Notes: generated by a model from the letters alone, not told the origin. A DNA stretch of 64,000 bases from Kibdelosporangium banguiense (GCF_017876405.1 NZ_JAGINW010000001.1:5593203-5657202), one strand, 5' to 3'. Shown: positions 51,553-61,021, counted from the first letter of the stretch. A program made the numbers and translations.

Positions 51553-54500
51553 TGATCGTCTGGCGCTGCGCGTTCCCGTCCGGGTCGGTGACGCTCGATC
51601 GCAGGGACACGAACTGTGCGCCGGCCGGGTGGTCGGCCGTGGTCTTCCACTGATCGTGATCACGTTTGACGGTTGCCGCCTGCCAGGTCGTACCGTCGTC
51701 GTAGGACACCTCGACGACCGGTGTCGACACCCTGCCGGTGACGTCGCTTCCGTTGCGCTGCACCAATACTGGGAATGTGAAGCGTTTCCCGGCTGGTGCG
51801 GCGTTGCGGTCGTCGAGGTCAGGTGCGAACCGCACGGCCAGCAACGGCAGGTCGGTTTCCTGGCCGGAGACGTGCTCCGAGGTGAACGTCCACTCGGCAC
51901 TGACCTTTGTGGACAATCTGGTGCGAGTGGACCGGTCGGCAGACGTACGCATCGTGTACTGAGCGCGTTCCGGCGCGACGTCGAACTTTCCGTTGCCCGG
52001 CATCGGAGACTCGCCGACGAGCTTGCCATCCCGCAGGAGTGCCGTGGTTCCTTCGGCCTCGGCGTAACCAAGCCTGCTCGCACCCTGGTCCGCAAACAGC
52101 GACAGGAACAGGTTGATCCGGTCACCGGTCCGGGAAGCGAGATGCAACCGTCCGTTCGTGTTCGGCAGCGCGGGCCCGAACACGCCGGTGTTCCAGCGTT
52201 CCGTGGTCGTACGGCCCAGCGGCAAGCTTCTCGGCCGCTGCTGGATCCGCGCGGTTTCCTCCCCGTTCGCCGGGTCGTTGCCTTCCCGGAAGAAGGACTC
52301 CCATGGTTCGTTCGGCGTGTAGTACTCGGTCAGCGTGCTGGGCAGTGGCAGGGTGAGGAAGTTCTCCCGGTAGCCGACCTTGCCCAGTGTGGCTGCCGCG
52401 TGCTCGGATCGCACCTTCGCGAGCTCGGAGTTACGGAAGTGCCACTGGAGGTGCTGTGGTACCGCGCCGTTCTCCGTGTGCCGCACGTGGTAGATGTACG
52501 GGCTGCCGTCGAACGAAGCGCCGTTCCACTCGCCCATACGGGCTTCCGCGACGAAGGTGAGTCTGTCCTTCTTCGAGATGGTGGACGGTTTGAACATGTA
52601 GCTGTCGTAGTTCCGGATGTCGGCTGTGACGCCGAATCCACCCCAGGCTGTCCTGACCGTGTACTGGAACCGGGCGGAGCCGACCTTGGCGTTCGGCCTG
52701 TCCACTGTGAAGCCGACCTGCTTGCCCAGCCGTGCGTCGAGCTTGAGTTCGGTGTCGCCGGTGACCATGACGGCCGGCTCGACGAACTCGGTGTTCCGGT
52801 ACTGGAACTGGGCGATCTCTGTCTGAACCGAGCCCGTCACGACGAACTCGCCCTTCGGCACCCGCACCGTCACGATGCCGGACGGGTCGTACGGCTGGTA
52901 CTGCACGCGGTTGTTGAAATCCGTGATATTGGACCAGTACATCCCGGTCGGCGTACCGTTGTGGTCGATGGCCTTCACAGTCACGTCGTAGCTCTCGATC
53001 TCGCGGTTCACCGTCATCGGCGTGCGCACCGACTGACCATCACCGGCGGCGATGATCGATCCACTGTAGGCACCGTCGGTACCATCTACTTTGGTATTGG
53101 TGATCGCCGTCGCGGTGGCCTGTCCACCGGCGGGCACGGTCAGCTGCGCGGGCTCGACCGTGAACATCCCTTGCGGTGCAGGGGATCCGTTCGGCCCGAT
53201 GACGGCAGTGGTGAAACCGAGCGTCACCGGCGCGCTACCGGTGTTGGTGTAGGTGATGGGCTTCTTGATCGGCTGGTCATCGTGGTGTGGCCACTGCACC
53301 GTGCCGAGGCTGAAGCTGCCCACCGACGCGGAAACCGTCGATGTGACGGCCTTCGCGACGTCCACCCGGCCCGCGCCCTGTTCGAACACGCTCAACGCGG
53401 CGTTGGGCTTCGCACTGCCCATCAACGCGGCCTTGAGCCGATCGGCGCTCCAGTCCGGGTGCTGACCGGCGAGAACGGCCGCGGCACCGGAGACATGCGG
53501 CGCGGCCATGGAGGTTCCGGACAGCGACACGTAACCATCACCGGCCGGGTCACCGATCTGGCCGTTCTTCGCCTTGGCCGCGACGATGTCCACGCCCGGC
53601 GCGGTGATGTCCGGCTTGATCGCGCCGTCCTTACGGCCCCGGCTGGAGGAGGCGGCAAGGTCGTCCTTCTTGTCGACGGAGCCGACAGTCAGCGCGGCGT
53701 CGGCGGCACCGGGACTGCCGATCAGACCGCCGGAGTTGCCCGCGGCCGTCACGAACAGCGCACCGGTCTCGGCCGTGAGGCGGTTGACCGCCTGCGACAA
53801 CGGGTCGGCGCCGTCACTCGGGAACGTGTTGCCGAGGCTCATGTTGACCACGTCGGCGCGGCTCGCGGCCCACTGCATCCCGGCGATGATCCACGATTCC
53901 AGGCCGCCGCCGAAGTCGTCGAGTACCTTGGCGTTGAGCAGCTTCGCATCCGGCGCGACACCCCGGTACTTCGCGCTGTTGCCGGTGATGGTCGAAGCGA
54001 CGTGCGTGCCGTGCCCGGTCCGGTCGTCCGAGGTGTCGCTGCCGGTGAAGTTCTGCTCGGCCGTGACCGCGTCGGACAGGTCCGGATGCGTTGTGTCGAT
54101 TCCGGTGTCCAGCACGGCGACGGTCGTGCCCGCGCCCGTGTGCCCGGACGCCCACGCCTCGGGGGCACCGATCTGTGGTACCGACTGGTCGAGACTCGCG
54201 CGGACTGGTCCGTCAAGCCAGATATGCCGGGCATTCCGCGCGGTGGCCCAGAATTCGGGTGTCCGCTCAATCGACACCGCAGCGGCATTCAGCGCAGGCA
54301 GCTCCCGGCCGACCTGCACACCCGCCATGCGCGGGGCCGCACCGGCGTAGTCCACTATCAATGGCAGCCGATCCCGTGACTTGTCGTGGTAGCTGGCTCG
54401 TACCAGCTCGCTGACGTTGAACAGCCGCGGATCGAGCTTTCCTTGGGACAGCAGGGCTGCCGCGTCATCAGGCACCACGTGCGTGTCACCGCGCACGTCG

Positions 54501-54715
54501 GTCCGTGAGAAGAAGTTGACGTGCTTACGCCCCTTGCCTGCCTGCACGTTCACCCCGTACATACCGCCCAAGGTGACCTTGTCCCCAGTGAGCAAGGTCA
54601 CTGTCGGCCCCGCGGGTTCAGCACCCGATGCCGCGACAGCCCCGACACCTGGCGCGACCAAACCCGAGGTCACCACCGCTGCGATTACGCTTAACCAAGC
54701 CCATCTCCGGGCCAT
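51530..54715 (-). CDS. Large secreted subtilisin-like protease (S8), second copy
   Basis: 1,061 aa. ATG 54715 after GGAGGG gives a signal peptide (WAWLSVIAAVVTSGLV). The prodomain begins VTLLTGDKVTL, as in the protease at 11342. The catalytic residues are AVLDTGIDTTHPD (near 203), GHGTHVASTI (near 237) and SGTSMAAPHV (near 396). The C-terminal half holds beta-rich domains, and the protein ends TIIRAYALK, as its paralogue ends TVIRAYLVC. It lacks the PA-type segment. Nutrient or developmental proteolysis is likely. Confidence 0.9.
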   Translation of the reverse strand: MARRWAWLSVIAAVVTSGLVAPGVGAVAASGAEPAGPTVTLLTGDKVTLGGMYGVNVQAGKGRKHVNFFSRTDVRGDTHVVPDDAAALLSQGKLDPRLFNVSELVRASYHDKSRDRLPLIVDYAGAAPRMAGVQVGRELPALNAAAVSIERTPEFWATARNARHIWLDGPVRASLDQSVPQIGAPEAWASGHTGAGTTVAVLDTGIDTTHPDLSDAVTAEQNFTGSDTSDDRTGHGTHVASTITGNSAKYRGVAPDAKLLNAKVLDDFGGGLESWIIAGMQWAASRADVVNMSLGNTFPSDGADPLSQAVNRLTAETGALFVTAAGNSGGLIGSPGAADAALTVGSVDKKDDLAASSSRGRKDGAIKPDITAPGVDIVAAKAKNGQIGDPAGDGYVSLSGTSMAAPHVSGAAAVLAGQHPDWSADRLKAALMGSAKPNAALSVFEQGAGRVDVAKAVTSTVSASVGSFSLGTVQWPHHDDQPIKKPITYTNTGSAPVTLGFTTAVIGPNGSPAPQGMFTVEPAQLTVPAGGQATATAITNTKVDGTDGAYSGSIIAAGDGQSVRTPMTVNREIESYDVTVKAIDHNGTPTGMYWSNITDFNNRVQYQPYDPSGIVTVRVPKGEFVVTGSVQTEIAQFQYRNTEFVEPAVMVTGDTELKLDARLGKQVGFTVDRPNAKVGSARFQYTVRTAWGGFGVTADIRNYDSYMFKPSTISKKDRLTFVAEARMGEWNGASFDGSPYIYHVRHTENGAVPQHLQWHFRNSELAKVRSEHAAATLGKVGYRENFLTLPLPSTLTEYYTPNEPWESFFREGNDPANGEETARIQQRPRSLPLGRTTTERWNTGVFGPALPNTNGRLHLASRTGDRINLFLSLFADQGASRLGYAEAEGTTALLRDGKLVGESPMPGNGKFDVAPERAQYTMRTSADRSTRTRLSTKVSAEWTFTSEHVSGQETDLPLLAVRFAPDLDDRNAAPAGKRFTFPVLVQRNGSDVTGRVSTPVVEVSYDDGTTWQAATVKRDHDQWKTTADHPAGAQFVSLRSSVTDPDGNAQRQTIIRAYALK

Positions 54716-54779
54716 CCACCCTCCAGAACCCATGCGGCAACGCCCCAGGTCGCTGCCGGCCGATGATCACTCTCACGCG

Positions 54780-55721
54780 CTATCCGTCACTCGCGCGAAT
54801 AGAGTTCACGGCTTCAGGTGCCGGGTCCGGTGATGGAAAGGCGTACCAGCGGACGGCTACCTCGCGGGTGTCCGCAGTGGGATGCCGGCGCAGCAGGCAG
54901 TACCGGGCGAGGAGTTCGGCGTACTCGGCGTCGAAGGCGGCGAGCTCGGATTCGGTCAGGTGCAGCCGGGAGCGGTGTGCCTTGCCCCAGGCCCCGAACT
55001 CCTGCCGGTGGCCCGCGGCCCAGGTGAGCAGGCGCAGTTCGGTGTCGTACTTCGCGTCGAGGTAGGTCGTGACGACAGTCCGGTCCGCCTGGTCGAGGCC
55101 GTCGACCTCGGGCTCTCTCAGATCCTGCGGAACGAGCGACCACCGTCCACCTCGGACCCGGCGGACGTGCCCGGTCCGGGCCAGCTGATGGAGTACTGAG
55201 TGGACAGTGGTGGCCGGGCGTTCCAGGGTGGTGGCCAGGTGTTCGACCGTCGCCGGTGCTGCGCTGAGGACGCTCATCACGGCCACACACTCCGGGTTCT
55301 GCTGGAGCTCGATGTCATCGATGGTGAGAGTCCGCCGTCGCATGCCGCCGACCACCATCGCGCGGGCCCGCAACACCAGGAGCACGGCGATCGGCACCTC
55401 GATGCCGGCGGCAAGGACGATGCTGGTCCATCGATCCGACGAGGTCCAGTCGAGCACGACGTCGAACCACGCGTCACAGCACAGCAACGCGGCAGTCGCG
55501 ACCAGCAATGCGACTGCCGCACGCCGACGGCGATAACCAAGCCAGGCCGCCAGTCCGAAGCAACACACAAGCACCGCATCGAAGCCGACCCACGCCACCC
55601 GCCACTGCCCAGTACTGAAATGGTCGGGCAGTGTGCGGGCGAGGTAGGCCGTCCACGGTACAAGGACCACAGCGGCCACGCCGAGAAAGACCAGAAGCAT
55701 CCGACGGAACACAATCTCCAT
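54780..55721 (-). CDS. Membrane-anchored winged-helix protein
   Basis: 313 aa. Four hydrophobic helices in the first 125 residues (LLVFLGVAAVVLVPW, VAWVGFDAVLVCCFGL, AVALLVATAALLCC, SIVLAAGIEVPIAVLLVL), then a basic link MRRRTL and a winged-helix segment (CVAVMSVLSAAPATVEHLATTL to LHQLARTGHVRRVRGGRW). The C-terminus is soluble (RLHLTESELAAFDAEY). It looks like a membrane-bound transcriptional or sensor protein; I do not recognise a named family. ATG 55721 chosen; GTG 55736 is possible. ATCCGGAC repeated at 55746 and 55776 upstream may be its operator. Confidence 0.65.
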   Translation of the reverse strand: MEIVFRRMLLVFLGVAAVVLVPWTAYLARTLPDHFSTGQWRVAWVGFDAVLVCCFGLAAWLGYRRRRAAVALLVATAALLCCDAWFDVVLDWTSSDRWTSIVLAAGIEVPIAVLLVLRARAMVVGGMRRRTLTIDDIELQQNPECVAVMSVLSAAPATVEHLATTLERPATTVHSVLHQLARTGHVRRVRGGRWSLVPQDLREPEVDGLDQADRTVVTTYLDAKYDTELRLLTWAAGHRQEFGAWGKAHRSRLHLTESELAAFDAEYAELLARYCLLRRHPTADTREVAVRWYAFPSPDPAPEAVNSIRASDG

Positions 55722-55745
55722 AGTAGAAGCCGCCACGGAGTTGTC

Positions 55746-55783
55746 ATCCGGACTTTCCCCTGAGAATCCCCGCTTATCCGGAC
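55746..55783. repeat. Direct repeat ATCCGGAC, 30 bases apart
   Basis: Two copies (55746-55753, 55776-55783), 25 bases or more upstream of the winged-helix gene start. Spacing is about three helical turns. Possible operator. Confidence 0.3.
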
Positions 55784-55827
55784 AATACCGGCATGAAGGC
55801 GAGGTAACTCTACAAAGGACCTTTCCG

Positions 55828-56661
55828 TCAGCGGCCGGTCGGGGCGAGGTCGGTGCCGCGGATCTTGTCGGCCAGCCGAGGGCGTTCCTTGAGCAGGTCG
55901 GCCGCGATCGGCGCCTTGAAGTACTTCCGGTATAGCCGCACGTATGTGCCGTCGTCGATCATCGCGTCGATCTGGTTGTCCAGGGCAGCGTGCAGCTTGG
56001 GGTCGCCGCCCTTACGCAGAGGAAACGCGCTGCCCTGGGTGCTGTCCTGCTGTGCGGCGATCCGCACTGGTTGCCGGGCGACGTACTCCTCGGCGTCGGC
56101 CCCGCCGAGCACGATGGCGTCCACGCCTTTGGACAACAGCTGGCCGATCATGGCTGTCTGGTCTTTGAACTTGACCTTCTCGGTGCCGGCCATCCGCTCG
56201 TCCACGAACTTCTCCTGCACGGCGCCGCTGACCACGCCGACCCGCTTGCCGGTGAAGTCCGCCAGTTTCTGCCCGGGCGACTCCTTGAGCGTGACGACGG
56301 CGGTGTAGCCCCAGTAGTAGGGCCGGGTGAAGTCGACGTTCTTGCGCCGCTCCTCGGTCACGCCCACGCCCGCGACTCCGACGTCGTACTGCCCGGCGGA
56401 CAGGCCGGCCAGAATGCCTTGCAGGTTGGTGGTTTTGTACTGGACCTTGAGACCGATCCGGCCGGCGGCCTCGTTCATCAGGTCGACGGCGAAGCCGGTG
56501 GGATTGCCTGCCTTGTCGGCCATGGCGAACGGCGGCTGTTCGGACTGCGTGCCCGCGGTCAGTACACCGGACTGGACCAATGAGTAGCCGGAGGACGCAA
56601 TGGGTTGCGCGGTTCCGCATGCGGTGAGGGTGAGGGCGGTGATGGCCAGGAGAATACGCAC
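55828..56661 (-). CDS. Amino-acid ABC transporter substrate-binding lipoprotein
   Basis: 277 aa. GTG 56661 follows GGAG; lipoprotein signal LLAITALTLTAC. SBP_bac_3 features: LTAGTQSEQPPFAMAD, FAVDLMNEAAGRIG, YDVGVAGVGVTEERRKNVDFTRPYYWG, and IDAMIDDGTYVRLYRKYF. Binds small polar amino acids or related compounds outside the membrane. Last gene of the M20-permease-ATPase-SBP operon. Confidence 0.9.
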   Translation of the reverse strand: MRILLAITALTLTACGTAQPIASSGYSLVQSGVLTAGTQSEQPPFAMADKAGNPTGFAVDLMNEAAGRIGLKVQYKTTNLQGILAGLSAGQYDVGVAGVGVTEERRKNVDFTRPYYWGYTAVVTLKESPGQKLADFTGKRVGVVSGAVQEKFVDERMAGTEKVKFKDQTAMIGQLLSKGVDAIVLGGADAEEYVARQPVRIAAQQDSTQGSAFPLRKGGDPKLHAALDNQIDAMIDDGTYVRLYRKYFKAPIAADLLKERPRLADKIRGTDLAPTGR

Positions 56662-56676
56662 GGAGGGCTCCAGGTA

Positions 56677-57408
56677 TCAGAGAACTTGCGAGAGGAACTG
56701 GCGCAGCCTGGGGTGACCGGGCTGGTCGAACATGTGGTTCGGGGTGCCGATCTCGGCGAGGACTCCGTCGCACATGAACGCGACCCGGTCGGCCGCCTCC
56801 CGCGCGAAGCCCATCTCGTGGGTGACGACCGCCATCGTCATGCCCCCGGCGGCGAGGTCCTTCATCACCGCGAGCACGTCTTTGACAAGTTCGGGGTCGA
56901 GTGCGGAGGTGGCCTCGTCGAACAGCATCACCTCCGGTTCCATTGCCAGCGACCGGGCGATCGCGACGCGTTGCTGCTGCCCGCCGGACAGCCGGGTCGG
57001 GCGTTGACCGGCGAAGTCCGCGAGACCGACTTCCTCGAGTTTGCGCAACGCGATTCCGTGCGCCTGCTCGCGGTTCATGCCTTTGACCGTGGTGAGGGCG
57101 ATCGAGATGTTGCGTTCCACGGTCATGTGCGGGAACAGGTTGAAGTGCTGGAACACCATACCGATCCGGGCACGGGCCGCGTCGAGGTCGGCGCGGGGAT
57201 CGGTCAGTTTGGTGCCGCCGAGCCACACGTCACCGGAATCGGGGCTCTCCAACAGGTTCAGGCATCGCAGCAAAGTGGACTTGCCGGACCCGGACGGGCC
57301 GATGACGCACAGCGTCTCGCCTCGCCGCAGTTCGACGCTCACCTCCCGGAGCACCTCGAGCGTACCGTAGCTTTTGGACAGTCGTTCGACACGTAGTAAC
57401 GCGGTCAT
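56677..57408 (-). CDS. Amino-acid ABC transporter ATP-binding protein
   Basis: 243 aa. Walker A CVIGPSGSGKSTLL, Q-loop VFQHFNLFPHMT, signature LSGGQQQRVAIARSL, Walker B VMLFDEATSALDPE and the H-loop VVTHEMGFA. Typical of GlnQ-type polar amino-acid uptake. ATG 57408 overlaps the permease stop by four bases. Confidence 0.94.
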   Translation of the reverse strand: MTALLRVERLSKSYGTLEVLREVSVELRRGETLCVIGPSGSGKSTLLRCLNLLESPDSGDVWLGGTKLTDPRADLDAARARIGMVFQHFNLFPHMTVERNISIALTTVKGMNREQAHGIALRKLEEVGLADFAGQRPTRLSGGQQQRVAIARSLAMEPEVMLFDEATSALDPELVKDVLAVMKDLAAGGMTMAVVTHEMGFAREAADRVAFMCDGVLAEIGTPNHMFDQPGHPRLRQFLSQVL

Positions 57409-58100
57409 CGTGCTCCCCGTAGGCGTCGGTCGAGGTGGTTGACGAAGTGGGTCAACGGGATCGTGAGCATCAGGTAGCACAGGCCTGCGGCGATCAGCGG
57501 TGACGAGTTGTAGGTCCGGGCGACCTCCTCCTGGGCGATGAAGAACAGTTCGCGCTGGCCCACGGCGAGCCCGAGCAGGTACACCAGCGAGCTTTCCTTG
57601 ATGTCCTTGACGAACTGGCCGGTCATCGCGGGCAGTACACGCCGGATACCTTGCGGGACAACGATCAGGCGCATCGCTCGCAGGTAGCTCATGCCCAGTG
57701 CCTGGGCGGCGTGCATCTGCCCGGCGTCGACGCTCTGGATGCCGGACCGGAAGATCTCGGCGGTGTAGGCGCCGGAGATGATGCCGATGGCGAGGATCGC
57801 GTAGCCGAACGGGCTGGTGCCGAACGGCCGGACCCCGGCGGCGGGCAGGCCCACCCCGACGGCCATCACGGTGATGATCACCGGCAGCCCGCGGAAGACG
57901 TCCACGTAGATCCGGGCCGGCAGCCGGACCCACCATCGCTGTGACAACAACAGCATCGCAGCGAGCAGGGCGATGACCGTGCCCAGGACGATCGCGCCCG
58001 CCGCGATCGCCAGCGTGTTCAGCAGTCCTTCCCGCAACAGCCGGGGAAACGTGCCCCAGATCAGGTCCCAGTTCAGGAACGTGTTGACGAGATTCTCCAT
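57405..58100 (-). CDS. Amino-acid ABC transporter permease
   Basis: 231 aa. HisM/GlnP-type with five transmembrane segments; the ABC-coupling loop is SAYTAEIFRSGIQSVDAGQMHAAQALG (parts: YTAEIFRSG, GQMHAAQALG). ATG 58100, one base after the M20 gene stop. It probably works as a homodimer since there is no second permease. Confidence 0.9.
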   Translation of the reverse strand: MENLVNTFLNWDLIWGTFPRLLREGLLNTLAIAAGAIVLGTVIALLAAMLLLSQRWWVRLPARIYVDVFRGLPVIITVMAVGVGLPAAGVRPFGTSPFGYAILAIGIISGAYTAEIFRSGIQSVDAGQMHAAQALGMSYLRAMRLIVVPQGIRRVLPAMTGQFVKDIKESSLVYLLGLAVGQRELFFIAQEEVARTYNSSPLIAAGLCYLMLTIPLTHFVNHLDRRLRGAR

Positions 58101-58101
58101 G

Positions 58102-59271
58102 TCACGCGCCTTGGGTGAATTCGGCGTGCGCGGCGGCCAACAGGCCCGGGTCGCCGAGCAGGTCGAGCACGAGTGCCGCGAGACCGGTCGCCATGTTCTG
58201 GGTGGCGTCGCGCGCTTCGGTTGTGGCAGCGGCGTCACGCATCCGTTCGGAGTGGCCGGGTGTGTCGCGCGGGCAGATCTGCACGTATGGGTGGATGATT
58301 GGCAGCCGGGCCGATACGTTGCCGATATCCGACGAGCCCGCGGCGTTCGAAGGGGAAGGTGGTTCGAGCTCCAGGCCGAGTGAGGCTGTGTAGTCCGCGA
58401 TCCGGTCGGCCATGACCATGTTGTTGTGCCGTTCCGCGTATCGTGGCGCTGTTTCGGAGATGTCCACAGTGGTCTCAGTCGCGGTCGCGGCACCCTCCGC
58501 CGCGGCGTGGACCCGGCCTATCAGGGTTTCCAGCGCGGCGGCGGTCTGGTCTCGGACGTAGAGGTCGACCTCGGCGCGTTCGGGCACCACGTTCGGCGCA
58601 TCCCCGCCGTGCGCCACGATCCCGTGAATCCTTGCCGCAGGCTGGATGAACTGCCGCATCGCGTCGATCGCCGCGAAGAACACCTGTGTACCGGCGGCCG
58701 CTGACCGGCCTTCCCATGGCGCTTTGGCCGCGTGTGCCGCTTTGCCGTGGAACGTGACGCGCAGGTGGGCAGAAGCCAGCGAGTGCCGGGCGCGGAGGCT
58801 GCGGTCCGCGGGGTGGAACATCACCGCGGCGTCGACGCCGTCGAACACGCCCTGGTCCAGCATCAGGATCTTGCCGCCGCCGCCTTCCTCACCCGGCGTG
58901 CCGATCACCGCGAGCGTGCCCGGATGACCTGTCCTCGCGACTGCGATCGCCGCGACCAGGCCGCCGGCCGCAATGAGGTTGTGCCCGCAGCCGTGGCCTA
59001 CGCCGGGCAGGGCGTCGTATTCGAGCAACACTGCGATGGTCGGCCCATCTGTGACACCCCGATGGGTCGCCACGAACGCGGTCGGCAAACCGGCCACACC
59101 CTTGTCGACCTCGAAACCGGCACCGGTGAGCTCAGCGGTCAGCCGTGCCGCCGCGTGGTGCTCCTCGAACCGGGTCTCCGGCCGGGCGTGCAGGTCAAGG
59201 CTCACCTCGTCCAGCACCGGCCGGAGTCCACCGAGGATGGCGAGCAGTTCGGGAGGAATTCGCAAGGACAT
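58102..59271 (-). CDS. M20-family metallo-amidohydrolase
   Basis: 389 aa. Metal-ligand motifs GCGHNL, EEGGGG (IGTPGEEGGGGK), HPADRS and ASAHLRVTFHGKAAHAAKAPWEG (dimerisation domain, with the conserved His). These amidohydrolases remove acyl or carbamoyl groups from amino acids and related compounds. ATG 59271 follows GGAG. First gene of the operon with the amino-acid ABC system: the transporter probably brings in the conjugated amino acid that this enzyme cleaves. Confidence 0.88.
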   Translation of the reverse strand: MSLRIPPELLAILGGLRPVLDEVSLDLHARPETRFEEHHAAARLTAELTGAGFEVDKGVAGLPTAFVATHRGVTDGPTIAVLLEYDALPGVGHGCGHNLIAAGGLVAAIAVARTGHPGTLAVIGTPGEEGGGGKILMLDQGVFDGVDAAVMFHPADRSLRARHSLASAHLRVTFHGKAAHAAKAPWEGRSAAAGTQVFFAAIDAMRQFIQPAARIHGIVAHGGDAPNVVPERAEVDLYVRDQTAAALETLIGRVHAAAEGAATATETTVDISETAPRYAERHNNMVMADRIADYTASLGLELEPPSPSNAAGSSDIGNVSARLPIIHPYVQICPRDTPGHSERMRDAAATTEARDATQNMATGLAALVLDLLGDPGLLAAAHAEFTQGA

Positions 59272-59353
59272 GGAAACTCCGGGGGAATGGTTACCGATTC
59301 GCGGAAGAAGCGTTCGCAAACCCTAGGAGCGATTTGAATCCGGACGCCTATCA

Positions 59354-59371
59354 TTACCGCGATCGCGGTAA
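59354..59371. promoter_or_regulatory. 18-bp perfect palindrome between M20 operon and ArsR-like gene
   Basis: TTACCGCGATCGCGGTAA, centred 90 bases before ATG 59271 and 28 bases before GTG 59391. Ideal place for the ArsR-like regulator to act on both promoters. Confidence 0.55.
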
Positions 59372-59390
59372 ATGTCCGGGAGGTGCGCTG

Positions 59391-60473
59391 GTGAGCGTGG
59401 TGCTGCTGCTTGCCGGAGCCACCTCGGCGTCATTTGCCGTCGGCGAGTCGCCGTTGGCGGAACTGACCGCGGCATTGCACGCTTACACCGAACCGGAACA
59501 CCATCCGGGAGCGTGGCGCTGGGCCCGTGGCCTCGACGAATCACTCGACTCGGAACTGCGACGGCGTATCCGCGCCTGGTCCCCGCTATGGGCGTCCTAT
59601 CGCGCTCGCTACCTCGTGCCGCTGCATGCGGCGGGCGATCGCACATTGACCCAGGAACTCGCCGACATCGAGGCGCTTCCGCAGGCCCGGTTCGCCGAAC
59701 TCACCGGCTACGCGATCCGTGGCGGCAACACCGGTGAACCCCTCGACCTGGTGCTGACCGACCCCGCCCAGCAGAAAGGCCTGCGCGCGACCGCCGAACT
59801 ACGCTCCACAACCCGCGCCGAACTGGCCGACCGGCTGCTCACATCACCGACGGCCCTGCGCACCGACTTGATCGAACTGCTGAATTCGGCCGCCGACGCA
59901 CTCGCCTCAGACCTGGCCAAGGCGCGCAGACTGATCAAATCGCGCCTGCCGGCCCTGCGCCGTGCACTGTCGGCCGACGGCCCGGCCCAAGCCCTGACAG
60001 GCCTGGATGCCTCAGCGGCCTACCTGCCCGACCCACCCAGAGTGGTGTTCGACAAGTTCCACCACGGCATCGTCCCCGTCGCCACCACCCGTTGCCTGAT
60101 CACACCATCGGTCTTCGGCCGTCCCCACCTGCTGGTCAAACACGAGCAAGGCTTCCCCGCCGTCATCCAGTTCCCCTTGCTGCCAGAGGGAAGCGAGCAA
60201 CCCGGACACTCCACAGTGCATCTACGGCTGGAAGTCCTGCGCGACCCCCAACGCCAGCGCATAGCCCGCGCCATCGCCCGTGAACCCCTCACTCCGACCG
60301 AACTCGCGCGCCGCAGCGGCATGACTGTCCCGCAGGTGTCCCGCCATCTCGCCCGCCTGCGCGACGCCGGTCTGGTCACTGTGGACCACGTCGGCCGACG
60401 CGCGTACTACCAACTCAACCTCGAACCAGTCCGCCGCATCGGCGAAGACCTTCTTACTGCCTTGTTCCGTTGA
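59391..60473 (+). CDS. ArsR-like winged-helix regulator with long N-terminal domain
   Basis: 360 aa. GTG 59391 follows GGGAGGTGCGC. N-terminal domain of about 250 residues (LAELTAALHAYTEPEHHPGAW, RYLVPLHAAG, HHGIVPVA) resembling DUF5937. The C-terminal winged helix carries RQRIARAIAREPLTPTELARRSG and VSRHLARLRDAGLVTVDHVGRRAYY. The long N-terminus suggests ligand sensing. Divergent from the M20 operon. Converges with the next gene with one base between stops. Confidence 0.82.
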   Translation: MSVVLLLAGATSASFAVGESPLAELTAALHAYTEPEHHPGAWRWARGLDESLDSELRRRIRAWSPLWASYRARYLVPLHAAGDRTLTQELADIEALPQARFAELTGYAIRGGNTGEPLDLVLTDPAQQKGLRATAELRSTTRAELADRLLTSPTALRTDLIELLNSAADALASDLAKARRLIKSRLPALRRALSADGPAQALTGLDASAAYLPDPPRVVFDKFHHGIVPVATTRCLITPSVFGRPHLLVKHEQGFPAVIQFPLLPEGSEQPGHSTVHLRLEVLRDPQRQRIARAIAREPLTPTELARRSGMTVPQVSRHLARLRDAGLVTVDHVGRRAYYQLNLEPVRRIGEDLLTALFR

Positions 60474-60474
60474 G

Positions 60475-60993
60475 TCATTCGTCGGCCGGCATGGCGACGA
60501 GGCTGATCATGCGGCGGGTGCGGTCAGGGCTGGAAGCGCGACCTATCCGGGCGGTGACGGCCGCGCGTACTTCGGCCAGTAGTTCAGCCATCTCGGCGTC
60601 GGTCAGCCAGAGCGCGGCTTGTTGGTAGGTCACGCCGTCGGCCGTGGGGTTGGGCGTGTCTCTGGCCAGGTAGCCGTCGAAGTCGGCGAGGAGGCCGCCG
60701 ACGAAGGCGGTGAAGGCCCGTCGGTGGTCGTCGGTGGTCATGGCGGCCGGGTCGAGTTCGGTCCGGTCCCAGCGCACTCGGTAGGTACGTTCGACTGCGC
60801 CCCGGATTCGCTTCTCGTCCAGCACTTCCAGCACTCCGGCGGTGGCCAGGGCCGCGACATGGCGATACATGGTCGCGGGCGGGATGTCGGGCAGCCGTTC
60901 GCGCAGTTGCGTGGTCGTGGCGGGGTGCCCGTCCAGGAGCGTGCGAAGGATCCGCAGGCGGACGGGGTGTAGCAGCAAGTCCAAGGTCGCCAT
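60475..60993 (-). CDS. Winged-helix regulator (ArsR/HTH_20-like)
   Basis: 172 aa. ATG 60993. The HTH is LLLHPVRLRILRTLLDG and PPATMYRHVAALATAGVLEVL, then a C-terminal part (ALWLTDAEMAELLAEVRAAVTARI) of the ArsR-like type for hydrolase operons. Divergent from the alpha/beta hydrolase at 61051 with an inverted repeat between. Controls that gene, probably as a repressor. Confidence 0.82.
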   Translation of the reverse strand: MATLDLLLHPVRLRILRTLLDGHPATTTQLRERLPDIPPATMYRHVAALATAGVLEVLDEKRIRGAVERTYRVRWDRTELDPAAMTTDDHRRAFTAFVGGLLADFDGYLARDTPNPTADGVTYQQAALWLTDAEMAELLAEVRAAVTARIGRASSPDRTRRMISLVAMPADE

Positions 60994-61021
60994 GGACACA
61001 TTATTCCAACCTCTGATACCT

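Noticed and set aside
51524..54379. Long open frame (over 900 codons) on the plus strand opposite the second subtilase
   Set aside because: It is the GC-driven shadow of a clear S8 protease on the other strand; its translation is Arg/Gly/His-rich with no domain.
59049..59055. TGTGACA inside the M20 gene
   Set aside because: No KGTC at 16 bases; lies in coding sequence.
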